Source: Methanobacteriota archaeon
GTDB lineage: Archaea > Thermoplasmatota > Poseidoniia > Poseidoniales > Thalassarchaeaceae
Assembly (NCBI GenBank): GCA_002713585.1
Contig: PATD01000047.1
Location: forward strand, 1 to 39,331
Direction: 5' to 3'
DNA: 39,331 bases
Both the position numbers and the translations under genes were made by a program. A model generated the notes under the pieces. That model saw only the letters and a program-made list of their open reading frames with translations, ran no database searches and had not been told where the DNA came from. Numbering within the stretch: the first letter of the stretch is position 1; the number at the start of each line of letters is the position of its first letter. Of this stretch, positions 1-8,062 are shown piece by piece.

Positions 1-1
1 A

Positions 2-661
2 GGTGGTGCGATTCCGTTGATGCGTGAGCATAGTCGCCGCCGTAGCATTGAGCGCGCTCTCCCTGAGATGTTGGAGTTGATTTCCGCTGAACTAGGCGCG
101 GGGCTTGGTCTTGAACAGGCCTTCGCTGATGTTGCTAAATCTAGAAATGACGAGGCAGGCAAGTTGCTCGATGTCGCTCTTGAACGGGCTCAAGCCACAT
201 CATTCAGTGCGGCTCTGGCCCGTTTCGCTATTGAGACTAGGAGCACTATGGTTCAGCGAGTCGTAAATTTGCTCGATGCTGCGCTTGAACAGAATGCTCC
301 GCTTCAGGATGTCACCTATCGGATGAGCATTGAGTATGAGAAACTCAACACTCTTCTTCGCATGAAAGAGGAGAAGGTGTTTGGTCAGGCCTTTACCATG
401 ATTATTCTCATGGCACTGATGCTTCCAGTGATTACAGGATTCATTGTCGGCGTGTTTGCAGGGCCTGCTACAGGTTATCCATTAGGCTCAACCTTGAATG
501 CCCTCTACATCTTCTCCGCGGCTGCTACAGGTGTGACAGTTGTGATTAGTGGTCGCATGCTCGACCGGTTGGGTCAGTATGTATGGACCGCCCCACTGGG
601 GATGCTCATATCGACCGTTCTTTTCCAAGGCGTCTATTTGGTCGCAGGGAATCTATTTTGA
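2..661 (+). CDS. GspF/TadC-like pilus or secretion platform protein, 5'-truncated by the window edge
   Basis: This is the C-terminal 219 residues of a polytopic inner-membrane platform protein of the type II/type IV secretion superfamily (T2SSF domain; TadC/ArlJ/GspF-like), which couples the cytoplasmic ATPase to pilin assembly. The frame is open to the first base, and TTG (17) or ATG (20) lie inside conserved domain sequence, so the true start is upstream. The cytoplasmic helical part has the usual pattern RALPEMLELISAELGAGLGL followed by amphipathic helices. Hydrophobic membrane segments follow around residues 130-155, 165-185 and 195-215. The gene stops 9 bases before the ATPase gene and shares its operon. 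Whether it belongs to a Tad-type or another archaeal type IV pilus cannot be decided, because the pilin genes are outside the window. Confidence 0.82.
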   Translation, partial: GGAIPLMREHSRRRSIERALPEMLELISAELGAGLGLEQAFADVAKSRNDEAGKLLDVALERAQATSFSAALARFAIETRSTMVQRVVNLLDAALEQNAPLQDVTYRMSIEYEKLNTLLRMKEEKVFGQAFTMIILMALMLPVITGFIVGVFAGPATGYPLGSTLNALYIFSAAATGVTVVISGRMLDRLGQYVWTAPLGMLISTVLFQGVYLVAGNLF

Positions 662-670
662 GGGAATTAC

Positions 671-1909
671 ATGGCAGATATCATTGATCAATACGGCGAC
701 GTCATCATCTACAGTGAAGAAGGGCATCCTACGCCGTTTTACGAATTCAATGGGCAGATTGCTGCAAACCCCTACGGTGTATTGCAGGTACTCCTCGATG
801 ACGATGATCTTGAGGAAGTGATGTACAATGGTGGGAAGCAGTGCGTGAAGATTGCTCATCGTAAGCATGGAATGTGCCGAACAAACATCTGGGTTGAGGA
901 TGAAGAGGGCATTCAGATTTCCAAGAATATTGCATCATTCACTGACGTTCCCTTGGGTGATGGTCCAGGCATGGTCCCGATTTTCGATGGGCGTCTACCT
1001 GACGGTTCGCGTGTCAATGGTACCATCCCCCCCGTTTCACCTGACGGTCCAACTCTCACAATCCGAAAGTTCCGTGAAGATCCAATCACCATTGTGGACC
1101 TCATCCGTTGGGGGACTGTTTCACCACGACTTGCTGCGATGTTCTGGACTTGGGTTGATGGTATGGGTGCCAAGCCTGCAAATTTCGTTATCGCAGGAGG
1201 TACTGGTTCAGGTAAGACTACCACGTTGAATTGTCTTGGGATGTTTGTTCCATGGTCTGATCGTGTCCTATCGGTGGAGGATACTGCTGAACTGTCCATT
1301 CATCACGATCATTGGCTGCGAATGGAAACACGTGCACATCGCCCAGACGGTACTTCTGAGATTGACATGAACGATTGTCTGAAGTCAAGCCTCAGGATGC
1401 GCCCAGATCGCGTGATTGTCGGTGAGGTTCGAGGTCCAGAAGCCGCAACTCTACTCATGGCGATGAACACAGGACACGATGGTTCGTTCGGGAGCCTTCA
1501 CGCCAACACGGCGAACGAGACGGTCAAGCGTCTGGTAAATCCTCCAATGGCAGTTCCAGCCATTATGCTCAGTGCACTTGATTTGATTATCATGCAGGCG
1601 CGTTTGAATGTAGGTGGCAAGAACATCCGCCGGATCACCGAGGTGGCTGAGATTGCAGGCATGGAAGGCGACACACCACGACTGAATCCTATCTGGAAGT
1701 ATGATGCAGGCCAGGGCAAGATTGTCGAGACCGGTGTTCCGAGCAAGGTTCGAGAGATTATCTGCGCCGCAAAGGGCTGTACACCTGCTGATTTCGAAGC
1801 GATTGTCCGGCAGAAGGAACAGATTCTCACTGATCTCGTGAACCGTGAGATCCGTGATATTGAATCTGTGACGCGAGTCATCCAGACCTATCACGCGACA
1901 GTCAACTAG
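671..1909 (+). CDS. TadA/CpaF-like type II/IV secretion ATPase
   Basis: A cytoplasmic hexameric ATPase of the GspE/VirB11 superfamily, powering pilin polymerisation or secretion together with the platform protein just upstream. The 412-residue sequence has the N-terminal FDGRLPDGSRVN region typical of CpaF/TadA (about 105-116), Walker A GGTGSGKTT (176-184), the Asp-box region around SVEDTAEL (201-208), Walker B-like RVIVGEVRG (247-255) and the His box GSLHANTANE (about 275-284). All expected catalytic motifs are present, so it should be active. ATG at 671 follows GAGGG at 660-664, a good ribosome-binding site. The platform gene precedes the ATPase here, whereas the ATPase usually comes first. 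The gene ends exactly where the convergent SAP-protein gene ends: the stop codons abut. Confidence 0.93.
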   Translation: MADIIDQYGDVIIYSEEGHPTPFYEFNGQIAANPYGVLQVLLDDDDLEEVMYNGGKQCVKIAHRKHGMCRTNIWVEDEEGIQISKNIASFTDVPLGDGPGMVPIFDGRLPDGSRVNGTIPPVSPDGPTLTIRKFREDPITIVDLIRWGTVSPRLAAMFWTWVDGMGAKPANFVIAGGTGSGKTTTLNCLGMFVPWSDRVLSVEDTAELSIHHDHWLRMETRAHRPDGTSEIDMNDCLKSSLRMRPDRVIVGEVRGPEAATLLMAMNTGHDGSFGSLHANTANETVKRLVNPPMAVPAIMLSALDLIIMQARLNVGGKNIRRITEVAEIAGMEGDTPRLNPIWKYDAGQGKIVETGVPSKVREIICAAKGCTPADFEAIVRQKEQILTDLVNREIRDIESVTRVIQTYHATVN

Positions 1910-3610
1910 TCAGGCGCCTTCTTCGGTCATCTTACGGAGGCGGTCAAGGACCGCATCTGCCGCATCGAGAGTCCGTCGAGCGACCTCTGCCTCGTCGGCT
2001 ACCCCCTCTTCGCTATTTTTGTCAAGTTCTTCCACCGTTCTAGCTGGCTTCCGTCCGAATGATTCCAAAACTTCGTTCAGCGTTTCGACTACATTGGTGA
2101 CACGTTCTGGGTCGAGTGCAATCTGTCCTGGTAAAGTGGGCATTTGATCCTCGGAGATGTAGCCCATCTCGACGGCAAGAGCTCCTGCTGCTGCAATCAG
2201 ACGTGGGCGAACTTCTGGATGGTTTGCATCCCATCCTCGCCGTTCAAGGAATCGAATCATGAGGGAGTGTTCCAATGAAGTGAATTGTCCATCATTTCTA
2301 CGAATCACAGTCTCTACGATACGCTCTAGTGATTCAATTTGCATTTCCATTCGTTCAAGAGTTGCACGAGCGGTCGCATCGATTTCGTCGACTCTGCGGA
2401 GTAGTAGGCGAATGGCTCGGTCGCGCCGTGCTGCGACTGGGTCAACATTCATTTCCATTTCATTTAGTGAAATTTGGAGGTCAAAAAGAGCATGTATTCG
2501 GCCGCTGATTGCAGGTAGATCAAGGTCTAATCCGCTCTCACGAGCATGATTTTCGAACCCCATCCTTGCGGCGGGGATGTCTCCTCGTGCAGAGAGAAGG
2601 GTTTCTTCAAGAACATCGAGGAGGGAGTTACGCTGCTCTTCAAACCGGCGAATTGCCTGCCTCTCACGCCAAGATCCTGGAAGGAGTGATTGTGCTTCTT
2701 GCTCTGCAGCTCGTCGTTCTGCCATCTCTTCCACTAGGTTAAGGACAGCGTCTCTTACAATCGAATGTTCGACTGCGAAACCGCGTGGTGTTAGGTCCTC
2801 AATGAATGCCGAGATGTCCTCAGGAGTCTGCTCGCCTAGTAGTAGGAAGTCCCTGATTAGTGATCGAACCTCCGCCTCGCGGCTTTGAAGGTCATTCAGT
2901 GCAATTTCTGCGCCGGCTTCAATAGTTGAATTGAGGGGCCTTGTTTCGACCACCTCCTCCTCTGTTACCTCATCAGAGACCTTCTCATCAAGAGGTACCT
3001 CTATCACTTCATCTTCAGAAGTATCTTCTTCGATAGCCGTTTGCTCTTGGATGATTGACACATCCATTTCTTCCTCTTGGCTGGGAGTTTCCTCTACTGT
3101 GACGGGGACTTCTTTCCGGGCGGCTGGAACTCTTGCAGGTGCAACAGCCCCTCGCTTGACGGATCGCTTGATGCGCCCCCATGCACCTTCTTGTGATGAG
3201 AGAACTCCTCCTACACGAGCAACCAATTGCGTCTTGTTCCCTGACCGTGGCATCTCTAGTCGAGCACACAGTTCGTGAAGGTCATCGCGATTCATGTCAG
3301 AGAGTGTGTCTATACTCAGCGTCTTCGGGTCTTGGTGAACATGGAGCCATAGGCGCTGCCTCTTGTCCTTGTGTGATCCTGAACTCTTGATTCCGAACAC
3401 CTTCAGGATATCTGTAAGGTGACGATTCGACATATCCTGGATGCCATCCCAGGCCAGTTCTTCTTCGTCAAGAATCAATTGTTCGATAAGTCGAACGCGC
3501 AACCGTTCAACAGAACCTGTACGAGAGATACTGTGATTCGCAGCAATCTCCTTCAGTTCTTCAAGACGGCCAGTCTGGATGGTCACCAGAAGGTCTGCCC
3601 GGTCCGCCAT
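1910..3610 (-). CDS. SAP-module protein with acidic linker and helical C-terminus
   Basis: A 566-residue protein of unknown function. The first ~140 residues hold what look like three successive SAP (helix-extension-helix, nucleic-acid-binding) modules, at about 8-45, 58-97 and 102-137. The third is the clearest, with DLHELCARLEMPRSGNKTQL. A basic stretch (about 145-165, RIKRSVKRG) leads into a strongly acidic linker (about 168-235). The remainder is long, charged and predicted helical, with many Arg/Glu pairs. No enzyme motif is visible. SAP modules suggest DNA or RNA binding, perhaps linking chromatin or transcripts to a partner recognised by the C-terminus; this is inference. ATG at 3610 is preceded by a GAGGGG ribosome-binding site. 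It is convergent with the secretion ATPase gene. Confidence 0.8.
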   Translation of the reverse strand: MADRADLLVTIQTGRLEELKEIAANHSISRTGSVERLRVRLIEQLILDEEELAWDGIQDMSNRHLTDILKVFGIKSSGSHKDKRQRLWLHVHQDPKTLSIDTLSDMNRDDLHELCARLEMPRSGNKTQLVARVGGVLSSQEGAWGRIKRSVKRGAVAPARVPAARKEVPVTVEETPSQEEEMDVSIIQEQTAIEEDTSEDEVIEVPLDEKVSDEVTEEEVVETRPLNSTIEAGAEIALNDLQSREAEVRSLIRDFLLLGEQTPEDISAFIEDLTPRGFAVEHSIVRDAVLNLVEEMAERRAAEQEAQSLLPGSWRERQAIRRFEEQRNSLLDVLEETLLSARGDIPAARMGFENHARESGLDLDLPAISGRIHALFDLQISLNEMEMNVDPVAARRDRAIRLLLRRVDEIDATARATLERMEMQIESLERIVETVIRRNDGQFTSLEHSLMIRFLERRGWDANHPEVRPRLIAAAGALAVEMGYISEDQMPTLPGQIALDPERVTNVVETLNEVLESFGRKPARTVEELDKNSEEGVADEAEVARRTLDAADAVLDRLRKMTEEGA

Positions 3611-3711
3611 AGATGCCCCTCAGGGTTTAGGTTCCGCCTCGTGGCCATTGTATATCTTCCGCCCCTTATGAGGGCCAGCGCACGGTTCTGAGGGTTGAAC
3701 TCGATGCGGCG

Positions 3712-4701
3712 TCAAGGTTGGATGAAACCATCTGCTTCAGTCATGAACCGTTCGAGTATAGAATTCCAATCGTTCATCATGAATTGAATGTCAACGCTGA
3801 GGCGGCTTATTGGACCAATGCGCTCGATGGAAGTAGTTCGCAGACCATGCTTGCTGAGAAGTTCAACGATGATTTCGTAGCGTGGTTGGTCATCCACATC
3901 ACCTTCTGGGTCAATGAGATTATCGAGAATGAAGAGGTCATTCACTCGTTCTGCTTCAGTAAGAATTGAACCAATCTGTTGTTGTCGGTAGTGGATGCCT
4001 ACGAATTCATGGAGTTCAGCGGGGGTTCGATGCATAACTGTCCTTTGTACTATCCACGAATTGAAAGCATGTTCATCTGTCCAATCAGAGAGGGTGTGGC
4101 CCGGATATCCTTGGCGAGCGATTATGACGATTAGATCACAGAACGGAGTGGGGACAAATCGAGGCAATCCTCTTGCTTCTGGATCATTGTGTAATGCGTG
4201 TCTTCGTCCATTCAGGCCAGCGGCATCGTATGCTCCTCTGTGAGTTACAAATCCGTTGATTTCTCCTGATTGAATTAGATTCTGAGCAGTACGCAGACCT
4301 TCAGCCGTAGTTGGTTCGATTTCCATAGTGTCGAATTTACGGATATCAATTTTATTTCGCCTTCGCCTAATCTGTCTGTGAATTAGAGGTTCATCACAGA
4401 GGACGATGCCTCCTGCAGGGAAGTGTTCTAGCCCATCTTCACTGACGAGTACGTGGTGCGGATGGTTGCGTGTTAATGCGGCGACCACATCAAATTGCAT
4501 TGAAGCGAGTTTTATTCGGTCATTCCAAACGAGGTTTGCGGGTGCCAGAACAAGATCCAGATCTCCTGAATCTAGAGCTAACCATGCATCCTCAAGATTC
4601 TGGACCTCTTCAAGTTCAATATCCTTAATCCGTTCCCGGACGACCTCAAGGCGGTCATTCGATGGATGGTGTATGGTAGAGTATACTCCCATTCGCTCCA
4701 T
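3712..4701 (-). CDS. HemC-like (hydroxymethylbilane synthase fold) protein lacking catalytic residues
   Basis: The 329 residues follow the layout of porphobilinogen deaminase (HemC), which polymerises porphobilinogen during tetrapyrrole synthesis. Visible parallels, counted from ATG 4701: the leucine-rich helix and SGDLDLVL (45-52), where HemC has 'GEIDLAVHS.KD'; HVLVSEDGLEHFPAGGIVL (83-101), where HemC has 'ALVS...LP.GA.VGTSS'; RRRR (111-114) in the substrate-arginine region; and PTPFCDLIVIIARQ (184-197) where HemC has 'PA.GQGALAIE.R'. The catalytic Lys-Asp pair is replaced by Asn-Leu, and the cofactor-attaching GGC loop is absent. It is therefore probably a binding protein or an altered enzyme. 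The C-terminal ~90 residues are unlike HemC. A GTG at 4747-4749 would extend the frame by 16 residues, but would leave only 24 bases before the divergent gene, so ATG 4701 (or 4692) is preferred. A remote periplasmic-binding-like or prephenate-dehydratase-like relationship is the alternative. Confidence 0.6.
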   Translation of the reverse strand: MERMGVYSTIHHPSNDRLEVVRERIKDIELEEVQNLEDAWLALDSGDLDLVLAPANLVWNDRIKLASMQFDVVAALTRNHPHHVLVSEDGLEHFPAGGIVLCDEPLIHRQIRRRRNKIDIRKFDTMEIEPTTAEGLRTAQNLIQSGEINGFVTHRGAYDAAGLNGRRHALHNDPEARGLPRFVPTPFCDLIVIIARQGYPGHTLSDWTDEHAFNSWIVQRTVMHRTPAELHEFVGIHYRQQQIGSILTEAERVNDLFILDNLIDPEGDVDDQPRYEIIVELLSKHGLRTTSIERIGPISRLSVDIQFMMNDWNSILERFMTEADGFIQP

Positions 4702-4773
4702 ACGCCAGTCCCTCGATTGTATTCGACCGGACACCCGTTGATATAGCACACCCTGCGGTATCCATCCATACCC

Positions 4774-5754
4774 ATGGTTGAACTCGATGCGCTACAGGCC
4801 GAACTGTCATCTCGACGGGACATTGTAGAGAACGCTTTGGAGGAGCTTGTCCAGTCAGAACTTGCAGGGCCGTCTAGCGATGCGATGCGGATGGCCCGTT
4901 CCATCTTGATGGCCGGCGGTAAGCGTTGGCGTCCGGTGTTGACACTTCTCGCACACGAGGCGGCTGGTGGTGACAGTCATACGCCGATTCTAGATTTAGC
5001 CCTCTCATTCGAACTCATTCATACTGCGACACTTGTTCACGATGATCTGAACGATGGGGCTCGCCTTAGACGTGGAGCCCCTACACTTCACACTACTTAT
5101 GGAGACGCTGAGGCCATCGTTGTGGGGGATTATTTGTTTGCAATAGGTTTCGGCTTAGGTGCTAAGTCAGAGGACCGGATTGTGGACGCAGTAATGCGTA
5201 CCTGTTCTGCTATCGCAGCGGGGGAACTCAAGCAGATGAATCATATCCGTGATTTGACTACACGTCCCGAGGATTATGATGAGATTGTCCGGGGGAAGAC
5301 CGCCGGGCCATTCTCCATTGCATGTGGATCGGCTGCTGTAGTAGCGGGGGCCTCGGAAGAGGTAGTAGCGCACCTAGAGGCCTTTGGGATGGGGATCGGT
5401 ATTGCCTTTCAGATGGTGGATGACCTTCTTGATCTGACTGGGGACGTGCATATGGGCAAGCCCAGAGGTACCGATGTCCATGAGGGTAAGATGACGCTAC
5501 CACTTATCCATGCGCTGACGATGTTACATGGTGAGTCGCGAAATAGAATAGCAGAGATTCTTGCTGATTTCAATGACTCCCATTGGGATGAACTTCTCCT
5601 TCTTCTTGAAGAGGCCGGCTCTCTAGAATACACAATGAATCTGATTGAGACCCAACTTATGATAGCACTAGACCATCTTCGTTCTCTCCCTGAATCTCCG
5701 GCTAGACGTCTAATGGAGGGTCTTGCAGAGATTTCGATTGGTCGGAGGGTATGA
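4774..5754 (+). CDS. idsA: Polyprenyl (geranylgeranyl-type) diphosphate synthase
   Basis: A trans-isoprenyl diphosphate synthase that condenses isopentenyl diphosphate with allylic diphosphates to make C15-C20 or longer prenyl chains for archaeal lipids. The 326-residue length is typical. Motifs: GGKRWRP (about 48-54, substrate phosphate binding), first Asp-rich motif HDDLND (DDxxD, about 90-95) followed by LRRG, and second Asp-rich motif FQMVDDLLD (about 211-219). All catalytic Asp and Arg residues are present. Product length cannot be fixed by eye; C20 is inferred from the geranylgeranyl reductase that follows 1 base after its stop. A TATA-like GATATAG at 4740-4746 sits about 30 bases upstream of the ATG and there is no clear ribosome-binding site, so a nearly leaderless transcript is likely. 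Confidence 0.92.
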   Translation: MVELDALQAELSSRRDIVENALEELVQSELAGPSSDAMRMARSILMAGGKRWRPVLTLLAHEAAGGDSHTPILDLALSFELIHTATLVHDDLNDGARLRRGAPTLHTTYGDAEAIVVGDYLFAIGFGLGAKSEDRIVDAVMRTCSAIAAGELKQMNHIRDLTTRPEDYDEIVRGKTAGPFSIACGSAAVVAGASEEVVAHLEAFGMGIGIAFQMVDDLLDLTGDVHMGKPRGTDVHEGKMTLPLIHALTMLHGESRNRIAEILADFNDSHWDELLLLLEEAGSLEYTMNLIETQLMIALDHLRSLPESPARRLMEGLAEISIGRRV

Positions 5755-5755
5755 A

Positions 5756-6856
5756 ATGGCCAAAATTGGTGAGCATGATGTTGTAATCATAGGTGGAGGT
5801 CCAGGGGGTAGTACAACTGCAAGATATGCCGCTCAGAGTGGTATTGATGTTCTTGTGATTGATGGTAGAGACTCGATTGGAACACCGTTACAATGCGGCG
5901 AATTGGTCCCCAGCAATGATGAGATGCGTCGTCTTTGTCCAGATGTACCTGATATGGACGATTTGTTTCTAACTCCTGATCATGCAATATCGCGATATTC
6001 AACCGAGATGCATGTGGTCCCCCCATCTGGAAAACCACTAAAATATCCCTTTGAAGGTTTAGTATTGAATCGTGTTGCGCATGATGAGGCTCTAGTGGAA
6101 TTAGCAAAAAAAGCAGGAGCAAAATACCTAGTTGACCAATATGTGAAATCCGTCGAAGGAAACACAGTACATCTTCGGAACGGAGATACGATCGTTGCCA
6201 AGATTATCGTTGGAGCTGGTGGCCATAGCGACCCTATAAGACGAGATTACTGGGATGAGAAATCATTGAAAATTCCAGTTAAATTTGTTTTGATGGAGGG
6301 GGATTTCGGTGATGCTGTGGAGTTGCATTTCGGTTCATCTGCCCCTGGAGGCTATGCTTGGATGTTCCCGAAGACAGGATTTGCCAATATTGGACTTGGT
6401 ATCCAACGAAATTTCTCTAAGGGTAAGACAATGAATGCATATGCGGATGATTTCATTTCAAAATACGATGGTAAAATTACCTTCAGAGGTGCAGGAGCTC
6501 TGCCTATGTCTGGCACAATCAAAAAATTCGTCAAAGGAAATTACATGCTAGTTGGAGATTCAGCAGGGATGGTTTTGCCATCTAATGGAGCTGGAATTAC
6601 TATTGCGATGGTAGGTGGGAGGATTGCAGGTCAAGTAATTGCGGAGCATTTGGTAAATGGTCTCCCACTAACGGAATATGAGTCCAGATGGGAATCCCAA
6701 ATGGGTAAAGTCATGCGTAATTCAAAGCGTTCATTCAAGTTTGGTAGTATCCTATTCAGGCTACCTGATTGGATGTTGAATTTATTTTTCAACAGGCTAA
6801 CAAAGAGCATCATATGGCGGGCTGTAACTTGCCGAAGGATGTTTGGAGTGTTCTAA
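5756..6856 (+). CDS. Geranylgeranyl reductase family FAD-dependent oxidoreductase
   Basis: A flavoprotein of the geranylgeranyl/digeranylgeranylglycerophospholipid reductase family, which saturates the double bonds of archaeal isoprenoid chains. The N-terminal Rossmann dinucleotide motif VIIGGGPGGSTTARYAA is at about 10-26. The family's QCGELVPS segment follows (about 48-55), as does the second FAD-binding motif LVGDSAGMVLPSNGAGI (about 266-282). At 366 residues it is slightly shorter than the ~390 typical of the family. The frame is open further upstream, but ATG 5756 is chosen because GGAGGG at 5744-5749 is correctly spaced and the Rossmann motif starts soon after. It directly follows the prenyl synthase, supporting a joint role in lipid synthesis. 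Its A/T content is visibly higher than that of its neighbours. Confidence 0.88.
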   Translation: MAKIGEHDVVIIGGGPGGSTTARYAAQSGIDVLVIDGRDSIGTPLQCGELVPSNDEMRRLCPDVPDMDDLFLTPDHAISRYSTEMHVVPPSGKPLKYPFEGLVLNRVAHDEALVELAKKAGAKYLVDQYVKSVEGNTVHLRNGDTIVAKIIVGAGGHSDPIRRDYWDEKSLKIPVKFVLMEGDFGDAVELHFGSSAPGGYAWMFPKTGFANIGLGIQRNFSKGKTMNAYADDFISKYDGKITFRGAGALPMSGTIKKFVKGNYMLVGDSAGMVLPSNGAGITIAMVGGRIAGQVIAEHLVNGLPLTEYESRWESQMGKVMRNSKRSFKFGSILFRLPDWMLNLFFNRLTKSIIWRAVTCRRMFGVF

Positions 6857-6886
6857 TTTCAGTGCTATCTTGACTATGGATTGAAG

Positions 6887-7597
6887 TCAAGGCTTCTGCC
6901 CTTGCCAGATTGTCGACATTCCCGGGAATATGACCTTTGATTTGACCTCAATAAATCCAGTTTCTTTCAACATTCGGACGTAATCTTTCGTGGTTCCAAA
7001 GTGGACATATGTCTTGGTCAACCACTTCCATGGATGGTCCTTTTGCCGACAGATAAAGCGAGCATATGATCCCACCCATATGCGCATGTATAGGTAACCA
7101 AGCCATCCGTGAATCCGATTCATTTTTGCTGGATCGACGATTACAATTTTGCCACCTGGCTTCAGTACTCTGAGGACTTCTTTCAGCCCAGCCGGCTTGT
7201 CGTACCAATCTCGAAATGAAAATAATGTGCAGACAGCATCGAATGTTCCATCTTCGAAAGGCAAGTTTTCAGCGGTGCCCTCGACAAAAGTAGCTGGATT
7301 ATAACCTCGCGCAGTTCGTTTTCCGTTGACTCGGGGCTCGGCGACAGCTAACATTGCAGGAATTGGGTCAAGGCAGGTAAGTTCGCGCCCGTCCAAGTTT
7401 TCTGCGAAGGTACCTGGGCCGCACCCTACCTCGAGGATTCGGCCTTCGGAGGGGAGTCGTTCTTGGACCATCCGTCGCCAGCGTTGATCTTGGCCGAAGG
7501 TTGCGAAGCGATTAATCCGGTCATAGACCGGGATGGTTGCTTCGAGGTTTGCTTGAAGGGTGGACCAGTCATCCTCACCGATTCTGATGTGGTCCAC
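6887..7597 (-). CDS. Class I SAM-dependent methyltransferase (UbiE/MenG-like)
   Basis: A 236-residue S-adenosylmethionine methyltransferase. SAM-binding motif I is ILEVGCGPGTFAENL (about 54-68), the acidic post-I region is LTCLDPIPAML, and motifs II/III are FDAVCTLFSFRDW (about 119-131) and VLKPGGKIVIVDPAK (about 144-158). The pattern is closest to the UbiE/MenG group that methylates quinone precursors. A role in menaquinone synthesis beside a geranylgeranyl reductase is attractive, but substrate cannot be read from sequence. The ATG at 7597 has no ribosome-binding site. A TATA-like ATAAACT on the minus strand (7625-7631) lies about 30 bases upstream, suggesting a leaderless or near-leaderless message. 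The 3' end faces the geranylgeranyl reductase gene. Confidence 0.85.
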   Translation of the reverse strand: MDHIRIGEDDWSTLQANLEATIPVYDRINRFATFGQDQRWRRMVQERLPSEGRILEVGCGPGTFAENLDGRELTCLDPIPAMLAVAEPRVNGKRTARGYNPATFVEGTAENLPFEDGTFDAVCTLFSFRDWYDKPAGLKEVLRVLKPGGKIVIVDPAKMNRIHGWLGYLYMRIWVGSYARFICRQKDHPWKWLTKTYVHFGTTKDYVRMLKETGFIEVKSKVIFPGMSTIWQGQKP

Positions 7598-7719
7598 ATT
7601 TATCCGAAATCGGTGGTTGATTTGAGTTTATGCTGTTCTTCTGTGCTAAGAATGAGTATGATTTTCAATGGTGAATATGATAAGCCCATCTTTATTCCCG
7701 CGTCACAGGGTAGGCTATA

Positions 7720-8034
7720 ATGGGTCGAAATGACATCTTGCGAACAATCAAAGATGCCGAAGCTGCGGCTGAGGAAACGGTTCGTTCTGCTAAGGATAAG
7801 GCTGCAAAGATTCTGAGTGAAGCACGCGCATCTGCTAGCGATGCGCTCAATACTGGGAAGAAGGATGCTGATTCTTCTGCTCAAGCAGCGATTCAGTCCG
7901 CCCGGGATGCCGCGGCAGGTGATGCCGCAGTTGTTCAGAAGGATGGATCGGCAAACGTCGATTCAATCAACACTTCTGCTGAATCTAATCGTGATGCCGC
8001 GGTTCAATCTGTTATCGACACCATTCTTTCATGA
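7720..8034 (+). CDS. atpH: A-type ATP synthase subunit H
   Basis: First gene of the ATP synthase operon. The 104 residues are almost entirely an Ala/Asp/Glu/Lys-rich coiled coil, as in AhaH, which pairs with subunit E to form the peripheral stalks. No catalytic motif is expected. Identity rests on composition, length (~104-110 aa in the family), the N-terminal ILRTIKDAEAAAEETVRSA pattern and its position directly before subunit I. ATG 7720 is preceded by GGTAGG (7709-7714). The ~120 bases upstream, shared with the divergent methyltransferase gene, should carry the operon promoter; a weak TTTATT stands at 7691-7696. Confidence 0.85.
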   Translation: MGRNDILRTIKDAEAAAEETVRSAKDKAAKILSEARASASDALNTGKKDADSSAQAAIQSARDAAAGDAAVVQKDGSANVDSINTSAESNRDAAVQSVIDTILS

Positions 8035-8062
8035 GGCAGTTTACTGAGGAGGTTGTTGAGAT

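Noticed and set aside
3611-3711. Possible RNA gene or gene remnant between the SAP protein and the HemC-like gene
   Set aside because: The 101 bases show no tRNA fold, long open frame or repeat; it probably holds only the SAP-gene promoter and the end of the upstream transcript.
4702-4749. GTG 4749 as the start of the HemC-like gene
   Set aside because: It would leave 24 bases to the divergent prenyl synthase gene and include its TATA-like box in coding sequence; ATG 4701 or 4692 fits better.
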